DNA of 64,000 bases from Rubrivivax sp. (GTDB lineage Bacteria > Pseudomonadota > Gammaproteobacteria > Burkholderiales > Burkholderiaceae_C), in contig JAUXRG010000048.1 of assembly GCA_030681795.1 (NCBI GenBank), positions 1 through 64,000 of the forward strand, read 5' to 3'. A program made the translations under genes and the position numbers. A model generated the notes under the pieces. It was not told where the DNA came from. It did not search any database and worked only from the letters and a program-made list of their open reading frames with translations. This document shows, piece after piece, positions 8,281-17,685 of the stretch; position 1 is the stretch's first letter, and each line of letters begins with the position of its first letter.

Positions 8281-8843
8281 CCGCGCCAGTAGCGGATCAT
8301 CAGGAAGCCGCCCACCATGCCGCCCAGGTGGGCGAAGTGGGCCACGCCGCCGCCGCCGTACAAGCCAAGTACCAGTGAGAGCAGGCCGAAGACGATGACG
8401 AAAGTGCGCGCCTTCATCGGGATGGGCGGAATCAGCGGCACGATGATGCGATTGGGGAACAGCATGCCGAAGGCCAGCAGCAGCGCGAAGAGACCGCCCG
8501 AAGCGCCGACGGTGGGCACGTTCGATCCCGTGACCCAGGTCAGCAGCATCTGCGCCACGGCAGCCGCCAGCACCCCAGCCAGCAGGAACTGCCAGTAGCG
8601 CCGCGGCCCCCACAGGCGCTCGAGTTCGGCGCCGAACATCCACAGGCCGAGCATGTTGAAGAACAGGTGCTCGAACGAGCCGTGCAGGAAGGCGTAGGTC
8701 ACGACCTGCCATGGCATGAAGTACCCGCTGGCCAGCGGAAACAACTCGAACCCCTGCATCAGGCCGGGCACGATGAGCTGCAGGCAGTACGCCACCGTGC
8801 AGGCGATCATCAGGTTGCGGGTGAGCGGCGGGATCGGCGGCAT
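8250..8843 (-). CDS. Rhomboid family intramembrane serine protease
   Basis: A 197-residue polytopic membrane protein with about six transmembrane segments. The catalytic serine is in TVGASGGLF (Ser115) and the partner histidine is in AHLGGMVGGF (His172), the GxSG...H dyad of rhomboids. HGSFEHLFFNM near residues 54-64 is the conserved region after the first helices. The start at 8843 gives the family's usual MPPIPPLTRNL opening; the longer frame adds an arginine-rich non-homologous stretch. Substrate unknown. Confidence 0.92.
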   Translation of the reverse strand: MPPIPPLTRNLMIACTVAYCLQLIVPGLMQGFELFPLASGYFMPWQVVTYAFLHGSFEHLFFNMLGLWMFGAELERLWGPRRYWQFLLAGVLAAAVAQMLLTWVTGSNVPTVGASGGLFALLLAFGMLFPNRIIVPLIPPIPMKARTFVIVFGLLSLVLGLYGGGGVAHFAHLGGMVGGFLMIRYWRGHPPFGRRRR

Positions 8844-8879
8844 GGGTCGGGGCCTGAGGTGGGCTGAGGGAAGCCCAGC

Positions 8880-8964
8880 TGGTGCCCGCGGCCAGACTCG
8901 AACTGGCACGCCTTGCGGCGGCGGATTTTGAGTCCGCTACGTCTACCGATTTCGTCACGCGGGC
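8880..8964 (-). tRNA. tRNA-Leu (anticodon CAA)
   Basis: On the minus strand an 85-nt class II tRNA begins GCCCGCG (8964-8958), pairs with CGCGGGC near the 3' end and finishes with an encoded ACCA (8883-8880). The anticodon stem GCGGA/TCCGC encloses a CTCAAAA loop, giving anticodon CAA, which reads UUG leucine codons. The long variable arm and the GTTCGAGTC T-loop region are present. GATAAT on the minus strand (8999-9004) is a likely -10. Confidence 0.95.
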
Positions 8965-9062
8965 GCGTGGTGCCAAGGGGCACGCTGAAGCGGCGCGAAT
9001 TATCACATGCGGGCCGATCCCCGGCGGCGCTGCCACAATCGTTCTCACAGGAGGAATCAGCC

Positions 9063-9983
9063 ATGACGCATGCAGCCCACCCGGCCTACAAGACGCTCGA
9101 GGACGCCATCGGCCACACGCCGCTGGTGCGCCTGCAGCGCCTGCCGGGCGCCTGGGGCGCGGCGCGCGGCAACGTCATTCTAGGCAAGCTCGAAGGCAGC
9201 AACCCGGCCGGTTCGGTGAAAGACCGGCCTGCCATCAGCATGATCGCCCGCGCCGAGCAGCGCGGCGAAATCCGGCCTGGCGACACGCTGATCGAGGCCA
9301 CCCCGGGCAACACCGGCATTGCGCTGGCGATGGCCGCGGCGATCCGCGGCTACCGCATGGTGCTGGTGATGCCGGAAGACCTGTCGGTGGAGCGTGCGCA
9401 GACGATGCGGGCCTTCGGCGCCGAACTCGTCCTCACGCCGCGCAGCGGCGGGATGGAATATGCGCGCGACCTCGCCGAGCAGATGCAGCGCGAAGGCAAG
9501 GGGCGGGTGCTGGACCAGTTCGCCAATGCCGACAACCCGCGCGTGCACTTCGAGACCACCGGCCCGGAGATCTGGGCCGATACGGCAGGGCGGGTGACGC
9601 ATTTCGTCAGCGCCATGGGCACCACCGGCACCATCACCGGCGTCTCGCGCTTCCTCAAGGAAGTGAATCCCGCCGTGCGGGTGATCGGTGTGCAGCCCGC
9701 CGAGGGTTCGCGCATCCCCGGCATACGCAAGTGGCCCGAGGCCTATCTGCCGAAGATCTACGACGCCAGCCGCGTGGACGAAATCGTGCTGGTGAGTCAG
9801 GCCGACGCCGAAGACATGGCGCGGCGGCTGGCGCGCGAGGAAGGCCTGTTCGCCGGGATCTCCGCCGCCGGTGCGTGCAAAGTCGCGCTGCAACTGGCGC
9901 AGCGGGCGGAGAACGCGACGATCGTATTCATCGTCTGCGACCGCGGCGATCGTTACCTGTCCACCGGCGTCTTCCCGGCGTGA
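9063..9983 (+). CDS. cysM: Cysteine synthase B (O-acetylserine sulfhydrylase, CysM type)
   Basis: PLP-dependent enzyme making cysteine (or S-sulfocysteine with thiosulfate) from O-acetylserine. It has 306 residues. The PLP lysine is in NPAGSVKDRPA (Lys53), and the phosphate-binding loop is EATPGNTGIALA. CysM-type features are the short C-terminus and the RCGDRYLSTGVF-like ending (here CDRGDRYLSTGVFPA). The ATG at 9063 has an excellent AGGAGG at 9050-9055, and CACAAT at 9034-9039 is a likely -10. A TusA-like sulfur carrier follows 56 bp later, so the two may share sulfur metabolism, though the second gene seems to have its own promoter. Confidence 0.95.
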   Translation: MTHAAHPAYKTLEDAIGHTPLVRLQRLPGAWGAARGNVILGKLEGSNPAGSVKDRPAISMIARAEQRGEIRPGDTLIEATPGNTGIALAMAAAIRGYRMVLVMPEDLSVERAQTMRAFGAELVLTPRSGGMEYARDLAEQMQREGKGRVLDQFANADNPRVHFETTGPEIWADTAGRVTHFVSAMGTTGTITGVSRFLKEVNPAVRVIGVQPAEGSRIPGIRKWPEAYLPKIYDASRVDEIVLVSQADAEDMARRLAREEGLFAGISAAGACKVALQLAQRAENATIVFIVCDRGDRYLSTGVFPA

Positions 9984-10039
9984 CGCCGCCAGTCCATCTC
10001 GGCCTGCCTGGTCCCGTGGCGGCCCTAGAATCCGCTGCC

Positions 10040-10267
10040 ATGGACGTCAGCAAGGAACTCGACACCCGCGGGCTGAACTGCCCGCTGCCCATCCTCAAGG
10101 CCAAGAAGGCCTTGACCGAGATGATGAGCGGGGAGTTGCTGCGGGTGATCTGCACCGACCCGGGTTCGCTGCGCGACTTCCAGGCCTTTGCGCGCCAGAC
10201 GGGCAACGAACTGGTCGAGCAGGTCACCGTCGGTGTGGAATTCCAGCACGTGCTCAAGCGCCGCTGA
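10040..10267 (+). CDS. TusA/SirA-family sulfur carrier protein
   Basis: A 75-residue protein of the TusA/YedF fold that carries persulfide sulfur on the cysteine of a CPxP motif. Here it is LDTRGLNCPLPILKAKKAL, with Cys14 as the acceptor. Length, the SGELLRVICTDPGS segment and an acidic C-terminal half are typical. TAGAAT at 10026-10031 stands only 8 nt before the ATG and there is no ribosome-binding site, so the transcript may be leaderless. It could serve tRNA thiolation or a general sulfur relay; paralogues cannot be distinguished from sequence alone. Confidence 0.9.
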   Translation: MDVSKELDTRGLNCPLPILKAKKALTEMMSGELLRVICTDPGSLRDFQAFARQTGNELVEQVTVGVEFQHVLKRR

Positions 10268-10289
10268 AGCGGCCTGGCCCGGCGGCGTG

Positions 10290-11156
10290 CTAGAGCTTCA
10301 GGCTCTTGAGGTACTGGCGAAAGCCCGCTCCGAGCTCTGGGTGAGCCAGGGCGAGTTCGACGTTGGCTTCCAGGAAGCCTTCCTTGCTGCCGCAGTCGTA
10401 GCGCTTGCCCTGGTAGCGGTAGGCAAAGACCTTCTCGCGCCGCAGCAGTGATGCGATGCCGTCGGTGAGCTGTATTTCACCGCCCACGCCGCGCGGCTGG
10501 GCAGCGATCTCGTGGAAGACACCGGGCGTAAGGATGTAGCGGCCCGCCACGCCCAGGCGAGAGGGCGCATCCTCCGGCGCGGGCTTCTCGACGATGCGGC
10601 TGACGTCCAGCAGGCGCTCGTTCACCTCGGTGCCGTCGACGATGCCGTAGCGCCGGGTCTGCTCGGCGGGCACTTCCTGCACGGCCAGGATCGAAGTCCG
10701 CCACTCGGCGTACTGCTCCACCATTTGCGCGAGCACGGGCGGCTCGCCCACCATCAGGTCGTCGGCCAGGAGCACGGCGAAAGGCTGGTCGCCCACCAGG
10801 CGCTGACCACACAGCACGGCGTGCCCCAACCCCAGGGCCTGCGCCTGGCGCACATAGATGCACTCCATGTCGTCGGGCTTGACGCTGCGCACCACGGCCA
10901 GCAATTCCTGCTTCCCGGCTTGCTCGAGCGCCACTTCGAGCTCGAAGGTCATGTCGAAGTGGTCTTCGATGGGCCGCTTGTGCCGGCCGGTAACGAAAAT
11001 CATTTCGCGCACACCGGCCGCGTAGGCTTCCTCCACCGCGTACTGGATGAGGGGCTTGTCGACGACGGGGAGCATCTCCTTGGGTTGCGCCTTCGTGACC
11101 GGCAGAAAGCGTGTACCAAGACCGGCTACAGGGAAAATCGCCTTCCGGATGTGCAT
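10290..11156 (-). CDS. galU: UTP-glucose-1-phosphate uridylyltransferase
   Basis: Makes UDP-glucose from UTP and glucose-1-phosphate for cell-envelope polysaccharides. The 288-residue protein begins [20 protein letters not shown] with the nucleotide-binding GLGTRFLP and the [11 protein letters not shown] motif that define bacterial Gal[21 protein letters not shown] and the C-terminal [10 protein letters not shown] are also family signatures. Convergent with the TusA-like gene (22-bp gap) and divergent from the next gene. Confidence 0.96.
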   Translation of the reverse strand: MHIRKAIFPVAGLGTRFLPVTKAQPKEMLPVVDKPLIQYAVEEAYAAGVREMIFVTGRHKRPIEDHFDMTFELEVALEQAGKQELLAVVRSVKPDDMECIYVRQAQALGLGHAVLCGQRLVGDQPFAVLLADDLMVGEPPVLAQMVEQYAEWRTSILAVQEVPAEQTRRYGIVDGTEVNERLLDVSRIVEKPAPEDAPSRLGVAGRYILTPGVFHEIAAQPRGVGGEIQLTDGIASLLRREKVFAYRYQGKRYDCGSKEGFLEANVELALAHPELGAGFRQYLKSLKL

Positions 11157-11164
11157 GAGCTCTT

Positions 11165-11192
11165 TAGAATGGGTTCACTCCGGCCGATTGTG
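11165..11192. promoter_or_regulatory. Back-to-back -10 elements between galU and the dehydrogenase homologue
   Basis: In the 82-bp divergent gap, TAGAAT at 11165-11170 faces right and CACAAT (ATTGTG on the plus strand, 11187-11192) faces left toward galU. Both hexamers recur before other genes in this window. No consensus -35 is evident. Confidence 0.35.
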
Positions 11193-11238
11193 GCATGTGG
11201 CCTCTCACCCGCCGTATGACACTTTCACGCCCGCGTCG

Positions 11239-12213
11239 ATGGATGTCCTGATCGTCGAACCGCTCAGCGCCGACGTCCTTCAGTGGCTGGGCGCCCGCCA
11301 TGCCGTGCGCCTGGCGCCGGAACTTGCCCAGGATCCGCAGGCCTTTCGCCGCATGCTGGCGCGCGTGCGGGCCGTGATCACTCCCCCGTCAGTGGCGATC
11401 GACGCGGGTGTATTGCACCGCGCCCCGCATTTGCGCATCGTGGGCCGGCTTTCGGCGGGGGCGGAAAATATCGACATCGAGGCTTGCGCCCGCGCCGGCA
11501 TCGAAGTAGTGCGGCCGGCCAGTGCCAGCGCGGCGGCGGAGGCCGAATTCGCGATCGGTGCCCTCCTTCAGATGCTGCGCCGCGTGCCTGTACTCAACAG
11601 CGAGGGCCTGCTGGTCGGCCGCGAAATCGGCGGCACGACGGTCGGCGTGGTGGGCATGACGCCCACGACCAAGCATCTGGCCCAATTGCTCGCGGCCTTC
11701 GGCGCCCGCGTCGTCGGCTACGACCCCGGCGTGCATGCCTCCGACGCCGGCTGGGCGCGTGCCGGCGTGGAGCCGGTCTTGTTGACCGACTTGCTGCGCA
11801 GCAGCGACGCCGTGTGCGTGCTGCTGACCTACTTCCCGCGTTACGCAGGCCTGTTCGGGGAGCGCATGCTGTCCGAGTGCAGGCAGGACCAGGTCGTCGT
11901 GAGCCTGGTGCATTCCGGGCTGTTCGACGAAGCCGCGCTGGCCGCTGCGCTGACCCAGGGCCCGTTGGCCGCGGCCTGGTTCGACAGCCTGGAGCCGGGG
12001 CTGCTCGACCCCGGGCGGCCGCTGCGCCATATCGACACCCTGCAAGTCACGCCGCGCGTGGGCGCCACCACGCTGCAGTCGCGCGAGCGCAGCGCCTGGG
12101 CCGTGGCCCGACGCATCGACGAACTGCTCCTTGCGCTGCCCGAGAGATCCGAATTCAGGCGGACGCGGCCAGACGATCTTGCTGGGTTTGAAGACGGCCC
12201 AATGCTTGCCTGA
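11239..12213 (+). CDS. D-isomer-specific 2-hydroxyacid dehydrogenase homologue lacking catalytic residues
   Basis: A 324-residue protein with the two-domain layout of D-2-hydroxyacid dehydrogenases, starting [17 protein letters not shown]. Key residues are altered. The GxGxxG loop reads [10 protein letters not shown]. The substrate-binding Arg of VARGxxVDE is replaced by His (LVHSGLFDE). The catalytic His of PHIGxxT is replaced by Arg (TPRVGATT). The Asp that ends the second strand of the Rossmann fold (GYDP) remains. Activity as a dehydrogenase is therefore doubtful. It overlaps valS by 59 bp tail-to-tail. A binding or regulatory role is possible but unsupported. Confidence 0.75.
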   Translation: MDVLIVEPLSADVLQWLGARHAVRLAPELAQDPQAFRRMLARVRAVITPPSVAIDAGVLHRAPHLRIVGRLSAGAENIDIEACARAGIEVVRPASASAAAEAEFAIGALLQMLRRVPVLNSEGLLVGREIGGTTVGVVGMTPTTKHLAQLLAAFGARVVGYDPGVHASDAGWARAGVEPVLLTDLLRSSDAVCVLLTYFPRYAGLFGERMLSECRQDQVVVSLVHSGLFDEAALAAALTQGPLAAAWFDSLEPGLLDPGRPLRHIDTLQVTPRVGATTLQSRERSAWAVARRIDELLLALPERSEFRRTRPDDLAGFEDGPMLA

Positions 12214-15004
12214 AGTCGGCCAGGCGCGCGCGCTCCTGCGCCACCACGGCTTGCGGCGCGCGGTCCACGAAGGTCTCGTTGGACAACTTGGCCTCGGCCT
12301 TGGTGATCTCGCCCTGCAAGCGCGCAATCTCCTTGGCCAGCCGCGCCTGTTCGGCGGCGATGTCCACTTGCACGTGCAGCGCCAGTCGCATGTCGCCGCT
12401 CAGGGCCACGGGCGCGTTGGCCGTGGCCGCGGAGAAGGCTGCCTCGTCCGCCAGGGGGCGCACCTCGGCCAGCCGCGCCAGCGCCTGCAGCAGCGGCGCG
12501 GCCTCGCGCACGAAGCCTTCATCGCCCAGCGTCAGCAGCGGCACGCGCTCGCCCGGGGGCAGGCTCATTTCGCTGCGCAGCCTGCGGCACTCGGCCACCA
12601 CGCCCTTCAGGCGCGCCACCCAGGCATCGGCGGCGGGGTCTATCCTTTCCGGCTGGGCCTGCGGATAGGGTGCGGTGACGATGCTGGCCGCGACCTTGCG
12701 GCCCGCCACGGGCGCCACCGATTCCCACAGTTCGGCCGTGATGAATGGCGCCACCGGGTGCAACAGGCGCAGCACGGTCTCCAGCACGCGGATGAGCGTG
12801 TGGCGCGTGGCGCGTGCCTCGGCTTGGGCGCCGGCCTTCGCCGCCTGGGCCAGTTGCACCTTGGCGATCTCGAGGTACCAGTCGCAGTACTCGTCCCACA
12901 CGAAGGCATAGACGGCGTTGGCGACGTTGTCCAGCCGGTAGTCGGCGAAGCCCTGGGCCACCGCCGCCTCCACGCGCTGCAGCTCGCCGACGATCCAGCG
13001 GTCGGCTGCGGAAAGCCTCAGGTCGCCGTGGAAGGCGCCGCCGGGCGCGCCCTCGGCCGGGGCGTGCGCCTCGAGCCCGCAGTCCTTGCCCTCGCAGTTC
13101 ATGAGCACGAACTTGGTCGCGTTCCAGAGCTTGTTGCAGAAGTTGCGGTAGCCCTCGCAGCGCTTGGCATCGAAGTTGATATTGCGGCCCAGCGTGGCGT
13201 AGCTGGCCATCGTGAAGCGCAAGGCATCCGCGCCGAAGGCCGGGATGCCCTCGGGGAATTCCTTTTCGGTCTGCTTGCGCACGCGCGGTGCGGTCTCGGG
13301 TTTGCGCAGCCCCGTCGTGCGCTTGTCCAGCAGCGGGGCCAGCTCGATGCCGTCGATCAGGTCCACCGGGTCGAGCACGTTGCCTTCGCTTTTGCTCATC
13401 TTGTGGCCCTGCGCGTCGCGCACCAGGCCGTGGATGTAGACGTCGCGGAAGGGCACCTTGCCAGTGAAGTGCGTCGTCATCATGATCATCCGGGCGACCC
13501 AGAAGAAGATGATGTCGAAGCCGGTGACGAGCACGGTGCTGGGCAGGAAGAGATCCTGCTCCACGGTCTTGCCGGGCCAGCCCAGGGTGGAAAAGGGCAC
13601 CAGTGCGGATGAGTACCAGGTGTCGAGCACGTCTTCGTCGCGCGTGAGCGGGCCGTCGTAGCCGGCGGCGCCGGCGCGCGCACGCGCTTCGTCCTCGCTG
13701 CGGCCGACGAACAACTCGCCGCCCGTGCCGTACCAGGCCGGGATCTGGTGGCCCCACCAGAGCTGGCGGCTGATGCACCAATCCTGGATGTTGTTCATCC
13801 AGTGGTTGTAGGTGTTGACCCATTGGTCGGGCACGAAGCGAACCTCGCCGCTGGCCACTGCGCGGCGGGCTTTTTCAGCGATGCTGGTGCCATCGGCGGC
13901 GGCCTTGTTGACGGCCACGAACCACTGGTCGGTGAGCATGGGCTCGACGACCTGGCCGGTGCGCGCGCAGCGCGGCACGGTGAGACGGTGCTTCTTGGCT
14001 TCCACCAGCAACCCCAGCGCTTCGAGGTCGGCCACGACCTTCTTGCGCGCGACGAAGCGGTCCAGCCCGCGGTAGGCCTCGGGTGCATTGGCGTTGACCT
14101 TGGCGGCCAGGTCGAGCACGCCGATCATCGGCAGGCCGTGGCGCTGGCCCACGGCGTAGTCGTTGGCGTCGTGTGCGGGCGTGACCTTGACCACGCCGGT
14201 GCCGAACTCGCGGTCCACATAGCTGTCGGCGATGACCGGGATCAGGCGCTCCGTCAGCGGCAGCTTCACGCGCTGGCCTATCAGCGCCGTATAGCGCCCG
14301 TCATCGGGGTGCACCATCACCGCGGTGTCGCCCAGCATCGTCTCGGGGCGGGTGGTGGCCACCACCACCGAGCCGGAGCCGTCTTCCAGCGGATAGCGGA
14401 TGTGCCAGAGGAAGCCTTCTTCCTCCTCGCTTTCCACTTCGAGATCGGAGACGGCCGACTTGAGTGTCGGGTCCCAGCTCACCAAGCGCTTGCCGCGGTA
14501 GATCAGGCCTTCGTCGAAGAGCCGCACGAAGGTCTCGGTGACGACGGCCGAGAGCTTGTCGTCCATCGTGAAGTACTCGCGCGACCAGTCCACGCTGTCG
14601 CCCATGCGGCGCATCTGGTTGGTGATGGTGGCGCCGCTGGTGGCCTTCCAGTCCCACACCTGGGCCACGAAATTCTTGCGGCCCAGGTCGTGGCGCGAGC
14701 GGCCGGCGTCCTGCAGCTGGCGCTCCACCACGATCTGGGTGGCGATGCCGGCGTGGTCGGTGCCTGGCAGCCACAGCGTATTGAAGCCGCGCATGCGGTG
14801 GTAGCGTGTCAACGCGTCCATGATGGTCTGGTTGAACGCGTGGCCCATGTGCAGCGTGCCCGTCACATTGGGGGGCGGGAGCTGGATGCTGAACGACGGC
14901 CGGGCCGGGTCCAGGGTGGGCGAGTGGGCGGCAGCGCTGGCCCACAGCGGGCCCCAATGGGCTTCGATGGCGGCGGGTTCGAAGGACTTGGCGAGCTCGG
15001 TCAT
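12155..15004 (-). CDS. valS: Valyl-tRNA synthetase
   Basis: Class Ia aminoacyl-tRNA synthetase charging tRNA-Val, 949 residues. HIGH motif: [15 protein letters not shown] near residues 42-56. KMSKS motif: [11 protein letters not shown]. An editing domain (CP1) lies between them, and the C-terminal coiled coil of bacterial ValRS is present ([18 protein letters not shown]). The start at 15004 gives [17 protein letters not shown], the family N-terminus; the longer frame to 15172 has no homology-like content. The 3' end overlaps the convergent dehydrogenase homologue. Confidence 0.97.
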   Translation of the reverse strand: MTELAKSFEPAAIEAHWGPLWASAAAHSPTLDPARPSFSIQLPPPNVTGTLHMGHAFNQTIMDALTRYHRMRGFNTLWLPGTDHAGIATQIVVERQLQDAGRSRHDLGRKNFVAQVWDWKATSGATITNQMRRMGDSVDWSREYFTMDDKLSAVVTETFVRLFDEGLIYRGKRLVSWDPTLKSAVSDLEVESEEEEGFLWHIRYPLEDGSGSVVVATTRPETMLGDTAVMVHPDDGRYTALIGQRVKLPLTERLIPVIADSYVDREFGTGVVKVTPAHDANDYAVGQRHGLPMIGVLDLAAKVNANAPEAYRGLDRFVARKKVVADLEALGLLVEAKKHRLTVPRCARTGQVVEPMLTDQWFVAVNKAAADGTSIAEKARRAVASGEVRFVPDQWVNTYNHWMNNIQDWCISRQLWWGHQIPAWYGTGGELFVGRSEDEARARAGAAGYDGPLTRDEDVLDTWYSSALVPFSTLGWPGKTVEQDLFLPSTVLVTGFDIIFFWVARMIMMTTHFTGKVPFRDVYIHGLVRDAQGHKMSKSEGNVLDPVDLIDGIELAPLLDKRTTGLRKPETAPRVRKQTEKEFPEGIPAFGADALRFTMASYATLGRNINFDAKRCEGYRNFCNKLWNATKFVLMNCEGKDCGLEAHAPAEGAPGGAFHGDLRLSAADRWIVGELQRVEAAVAQGFADYRLDNVANAVYAFVWDEYCDWYLEIAKVQLAQAAKAGAQAEARATRHTLIRVLETVLRLLHPVAPFITAELWESVAPVAGRKVAASIVTAPYPQAQPERIDPAADAWVARLKGVVAECRRLRSEMSLPPGERVPLLTLGDEGFVREAAPLLQALARLAEVRPLADEAAFSAATANAPVALSGDMRLALHVQVDIAAEQARLAKEIARLQGEITKAEAKLSNETFVDRAPQAVVAQERARLADFRQALGRLQTQQDRLAASA

Positions 15005-15022
15005 GATAGGCAGGGCAAAACG

Positions 15023-15082
15023 ATACAAATCGGCACGGCACGCCGTGTCAACGGAAAGTGGGCGGGAAGGGTTGCGATTGTA
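15023..15082 (-). promoter_or_regulatory. valS promoter candidates
   Basis: Reading leftward, a consensus -35 TTGACA (plus-strand 15046-15051) is followed after 17 bp by TTGTAT (15023-15028), which would give a leader of about 10 nt. A second hexamer, TACAAT on the minus strand (15077-15082), could drive a longer leader. Both are sequence matches only. Confidence 0.45.
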
Positions 15083-15156
15083 GGTCGCGACCCTCTGCAA
15101 CCGCCTTCCGCAACCCCGGGCGCCCCCGGCCCCATACGCCCGTTGGAGACTCGAAA

Positions 15157-16521
15157 ATGTCCTTGTCCACACGACTGCCCCGTGGCGTGCGAAAGCTCCA
15201 ACGCCTGTTGGCCCTGGCCGCCGTGCCCGTGCTGCTGGCCGCCTGCGGCGGCGGCGGGACCGCCGAAACGCCGCTGGCCTGCACCGTGGCCGAGCAAAAG
15301 CAATGGCTGGGCGACTATATGAACGAGTGGTACTTCTGGTACCGGCTGGCGCCCCGGCCCGACCCGGCGCCCTACACCGATGTCGACAGCTATTTCAACG
15401 CGCTGCTCTACACAGGCACCGATGCCAACTTCCCGGCCGACCGCTGGAGCCGCCGCGAAACCGACGAGAGCTTCAACCGCTTCTTCGGCGACGGCGCCAC
15501 GCTGGGCTACGGTGTTTCGGTGGCCGGGCTCGAGGTGGCGGGCGACGGCACGCTGCCGCTGTATGTGCGCCACGTCGAGCCGGCCTCGCCGGCGGCCGCC
15601 CAGGGCGTGCAGCGCGGCGATCAGGTGATATCGATCAACGGTCAGTTGGCCTCCGTGCTGGTCGCAGCCAACGACTTCACCGCCCTGAGCGCGGCCAACG
15701 CCGGCGACACGCTGGCGCTGGTGCTGCGCCGCAACGGCAGCGACCGCAATGTGTCGCTGACGGCTGCCGTGTTCCTCCTGACTCCGGTGACGAATGGCGC
15801 CGTGCTGCAGTCCGCCGGCGGCCGCAAGCTGGGCTACGTGGTCGTCAAGGACATGATCAGCCAGGCGCTGGCGCCGCTGGAGACCGCCTTCTCGCAGTTC
15901 AAGGCCGCCGGCGTGAGCGACGTGGTGCTGGACCTGCGCTACAACGGCGGCGGGCTGGTCTCCACCGGCGCCACGCTGGCCTCGTACATCGCCGGCCTGC
16001 GCGGCAGCGGCCTGAGCTTCGCCACGCTGCTCTACAACGACAAGCGCGCGGCCATCAACAACCAGAGTTTCATGTTCAGCTCGCTCGCCTCGTCGCTGGG
16101 GATGCCCAGGGCCTTCGTGCTGATGGGGCGGCGCACCTGTTCGGCCAGCGAGCAGGTCATCAACGGCCTGCGTGGTGCGGGCATCGAAGTCATCGCCATC
16201 GGCGAAACCACCTGCGGCAAGCCGGTCGGCTTCCTGCCCGCCAGCGCCTGCGGGTATACCTACAGCGCGGTCAATTTCGAGAGCGTCAACCAGCGCAATG
16301 AGGGCCGCTATTTCGACGGCTTCGGCGCCACCTGCCCGGTGGCGGAAGACTTCACCCTGCCCATCGGCAGCATGGTCGAGCCGCTGCTGGCGGCGGCGGC
16401 CCGCTACGCCGATGGCGGCGGCTGCCCGGCGGCGAGCACGCGCGAATTGCCGCAGTCACTGCGTGGCGCGGCGCGGCGGGCCGTCGAGCCTGGGGAGCGG
16501 CAAGGCATGCTGGGCCGCTGA
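15157..16521 (+). CDS. S41 family (C-terminal processing) peptidase, lipoprotein
   Basis: A 454-residue envelope protease. A signal peptide ends in the lipobox LLAAC (Cys30), so the protein is probably anchored in a membrane facing the periplasm. A PDZ-like domain follows ([21 protein letters not shown], about residues 143-162). The S41 core contains DLRYNGGG (259-266), the nucleophile region [10 protein letters not shown] (serine at 329 or 331) and the general-base lysine in [11 protein letters not shown] (Lys355). The ATG at 15157 has GGAG at 15145-15148. The substrate is unknown. It is not the classical Prc/CtpA, which lacks a lipobox and is usually longer. Confidence 0.88.
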   Translation: MSLSTRLPRGVRKLQRLLALAAVPVLLAACGGGGTAETPLACTVAEQKQWLGDYMNEWYFWYRLAPRPDPAPYTDVDSYFNALLYTGTDANFPADRWSRRETDESFNRFFGDGATLGYGVSVAGLEVAGDGTLPLYVRHVEPASPAAAQGVQRGDQVISINGQLASVLVAANDFTALSAANAGDTLALVLRRNGSDRNVSLTAAVFLLTPVTNGAVLQSAGGRKLGYVVVKDMISQALAPLETAFSQFKAAGVSDVVLDLRYNGGGLVSTGATLASYIAGLRGSGLSFATLLYNDKRAAINNQSFMFSSLASSLGMPRAFVLMGRRTCSASEQVINGLRGAGIEVIAIGETTCGKPVGFLPASACGYTYSAVNFESVNQRNEGRYFDGFGATCPVAEDFTLPIGSMVEPLLAAAARYADGGGCPAASTRELPQSLRGAARRAVEPGERQGMLGR

Positions 16522-16538
16522 CCCCGGGCCGGTGGCCG

Positions 16539-17516
16539 CTACATGAACAGGTGTTCCCCGGCGTTCTCGCCGCCGAGCACCACGTAGTTGACCTTCTTCA
16601 GGTCGGCCAGCCTGCGCCCACCGGCGTAGCTGATCGAGCTCTGCAGGTCCTCGCGCATCTCGCGCAGCGTCTCCGCCAGGGCGCCCTTGATGGGCTCCAG
16701 GATGCGCTTGCCCTCGACGTGCTTGTACTCGCCCTTGTTGAAGTCGCTGGCGCTGCCGTAGTACTCCTTGTAGCGCCGGCCGTCGACTTCCACCGTGGCG
16801 CCGGGGGATTCCTCGTGGCCCGCGAAGAGCGAGCCCACCATGACCATCGCGGCGCCGAAGCGCACGCTCTTGGCGATGTCGCCGTGGTGGCGGATGCCGC
16901 CGTCGGCGACGATCGGCTTGGTGGCCACGCGGGCACACCACTTCAGCGCGCTGAGCTGCCAGCCCCCGGTGCCGAAGCCGGTCTTGAGCTTGGTGATGCA
17001 GACCTTGCCCGGGCCCACGCCCACCTTGGTGGCGTCGGCGCCCCAGTTCTCGAGTTCGATCACGGCCTCGGGCGTGGCCACGTTGCCGGCGATCACGAAG
17101 GTGCCCGGCAGCTTCGCCTTGATATGCGCGATGGCCTTGCGCACGCTCTCGGCGTGGCCGTGGGCGACGTCGATGGTGATGTAGTCGGCACCCAGGCCTT
17201 CGGCTGCCAGGCGGTCGATGGCGGCAAAGTCCGCGGGCTTGACCCCCGAGCTGATCGAGACGAAGAGGCCCTTGTCGCGCATGCGCCGGGCGTAGGCCAC
17301 GCTGTCGAGGTCGAAGCGGTGCATCACGTAGAAATGGCCGCTGCGCGCCAGCATCTCGCTGATCGGCTCGTCGATCACGGTCTTCATATTCGCCGGCACC
17401 ACCGGCAGCACGAAGCGCCGGCCGCCGAATTCGACCGACGGGTCGCATTCGCTGCGGCTTTCCACATGGCACTTGCGCGGCAGCAGCAGGATGTGGTCGT
17501 AGTCGAAGATTTCCAT
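16539..17516 (-). CDS. guaC: GMP reductase
   Basis: Converts GMP to IMP with NADPH, returning guanine nucleotides to the adenine branch. The 325-residue protein lacks the CBS domains of IMP dehydrogenase. The catalytic cysteine is in [11 protein letters not shown], followed by [12 protein letters not shown], which is the shorter bacterial GuaC form. [16 protein letters not shown] is the conserved phosphate-binding region. It is convergent with the S41 gene (17-bp gap) and is preceded by a short leader with a terminator-like hairpin. Confidence 0.95.
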   Translation of the reverse strand: MEIFDYDHILLLPRKCHVESRSECDPSVEFGGRRFVLPVVPANMKTVIDEPISEMLARSGHFYVMHRFDLDSVAYARRMRDKGLFVSISSGVKPADFAAIDRLAAEGLGADYITIDVAHGHAESVRKAIAHIKAKLPGTFVIAGNVATPEAVIELENWGADATKVGVGPGKVCITKLKTGFGTGGWQLSALKWCARVATKPIVADGGIRHHGDIAKSVRFGAAMVMVGSLFAGHEESPGATVEVDGRRYKEYYGSASDFNKGEYKHVEGKRILEPIKGALAETLREMREDLQSSISYAGGRRLADLKKVNYVVLGGENAGEHLFM

Positions 17517-17533
17517 GGCAGGCCCCAGAAAGC

Positions 17534-17579
17534 AAAAAACCGGCGCGAACTGCGAGGTCCGGGCCGGTGGCGAATTCTA
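17534..17579 (-). promoter_or_regulatory. guaC promoter and terminator-like hairpin in its leader
   Basis: On the minus strand a TAGAAT (plus 17574-17579) gives a likely guaC -10. Between it and the guaC ATG, ACCGGC pairs with GCCGGT (plus 17563-17568 and 17539-17544, 18-nt loop) and is followed by six T residues (plus 17534-17539), the form of an intrinsic terminator pointing toward guaC. No gene upstream on this strand needs a terminator here, so attenuation of guaC is the natural reading, though the stem is only 6 bp. Confidence 0.4.
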
Positions 17580-17606
17580 CGCCGGGGCCCCTCCTAGAAT
17601 GGGCTC

Positions 17607-17684
17607 ATGATGCCCCCACGCTCACTTCGTTCGCTGCCCCCCAGGGGGGCGCGTCAGTACCTTCGGGCGGCCGGGCGGTACTGA
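17607..17684 (+). CDS. Possible 25-codon leader ORF inside an intergenic repeat
   Basis: TAGAAT at 17595-17600 is followed after 6 nt by ATGATG. From 17607 an open frame of 25 codons (MMPPRSLRSL near the start, RAAGRY at the end) stops with TGA at 17682-17684, one base before the uvrD-like ATG at 17686. The DNA is the GC-rich repeat of this order, so the peptide itself is probably not selected. If it is translated, terminating ribosomes would be placed to restart at the helicase gene. Confidence 0.3.
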   Translation: MMPPRSLRSLPPRGARQYLRAAGRY

Positions 17685-17685
17685 C
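17610..17685. repeat. Intergenic GC-rich repeat with two hairpins
   Basis: The sequence GCCCCCACGCTCACTTCGTT, then GCTGCCCCCCAGGGGGGCG, is a repeat often seen between genes in Burkholderiales. It contains GCCCCCC/GGGGGGC at 17635-17650 and a perfect 9-bp inverted repeat, GTCAGTACC (17653-17661) with GGTACTGAC (17677-17685), that ends exactly before the helicase start codon. A relative with the same CCCCCCAGGGGGCG-like core lies at 55838-55914. Confidence 0.6.

Noticed and set aside
12131..15322. Plus-strand frames of about 490-520 codons opposite valS
   Set aside because: Shadow frames of valS, with no recognisable protein family and no ribosome-binding site.
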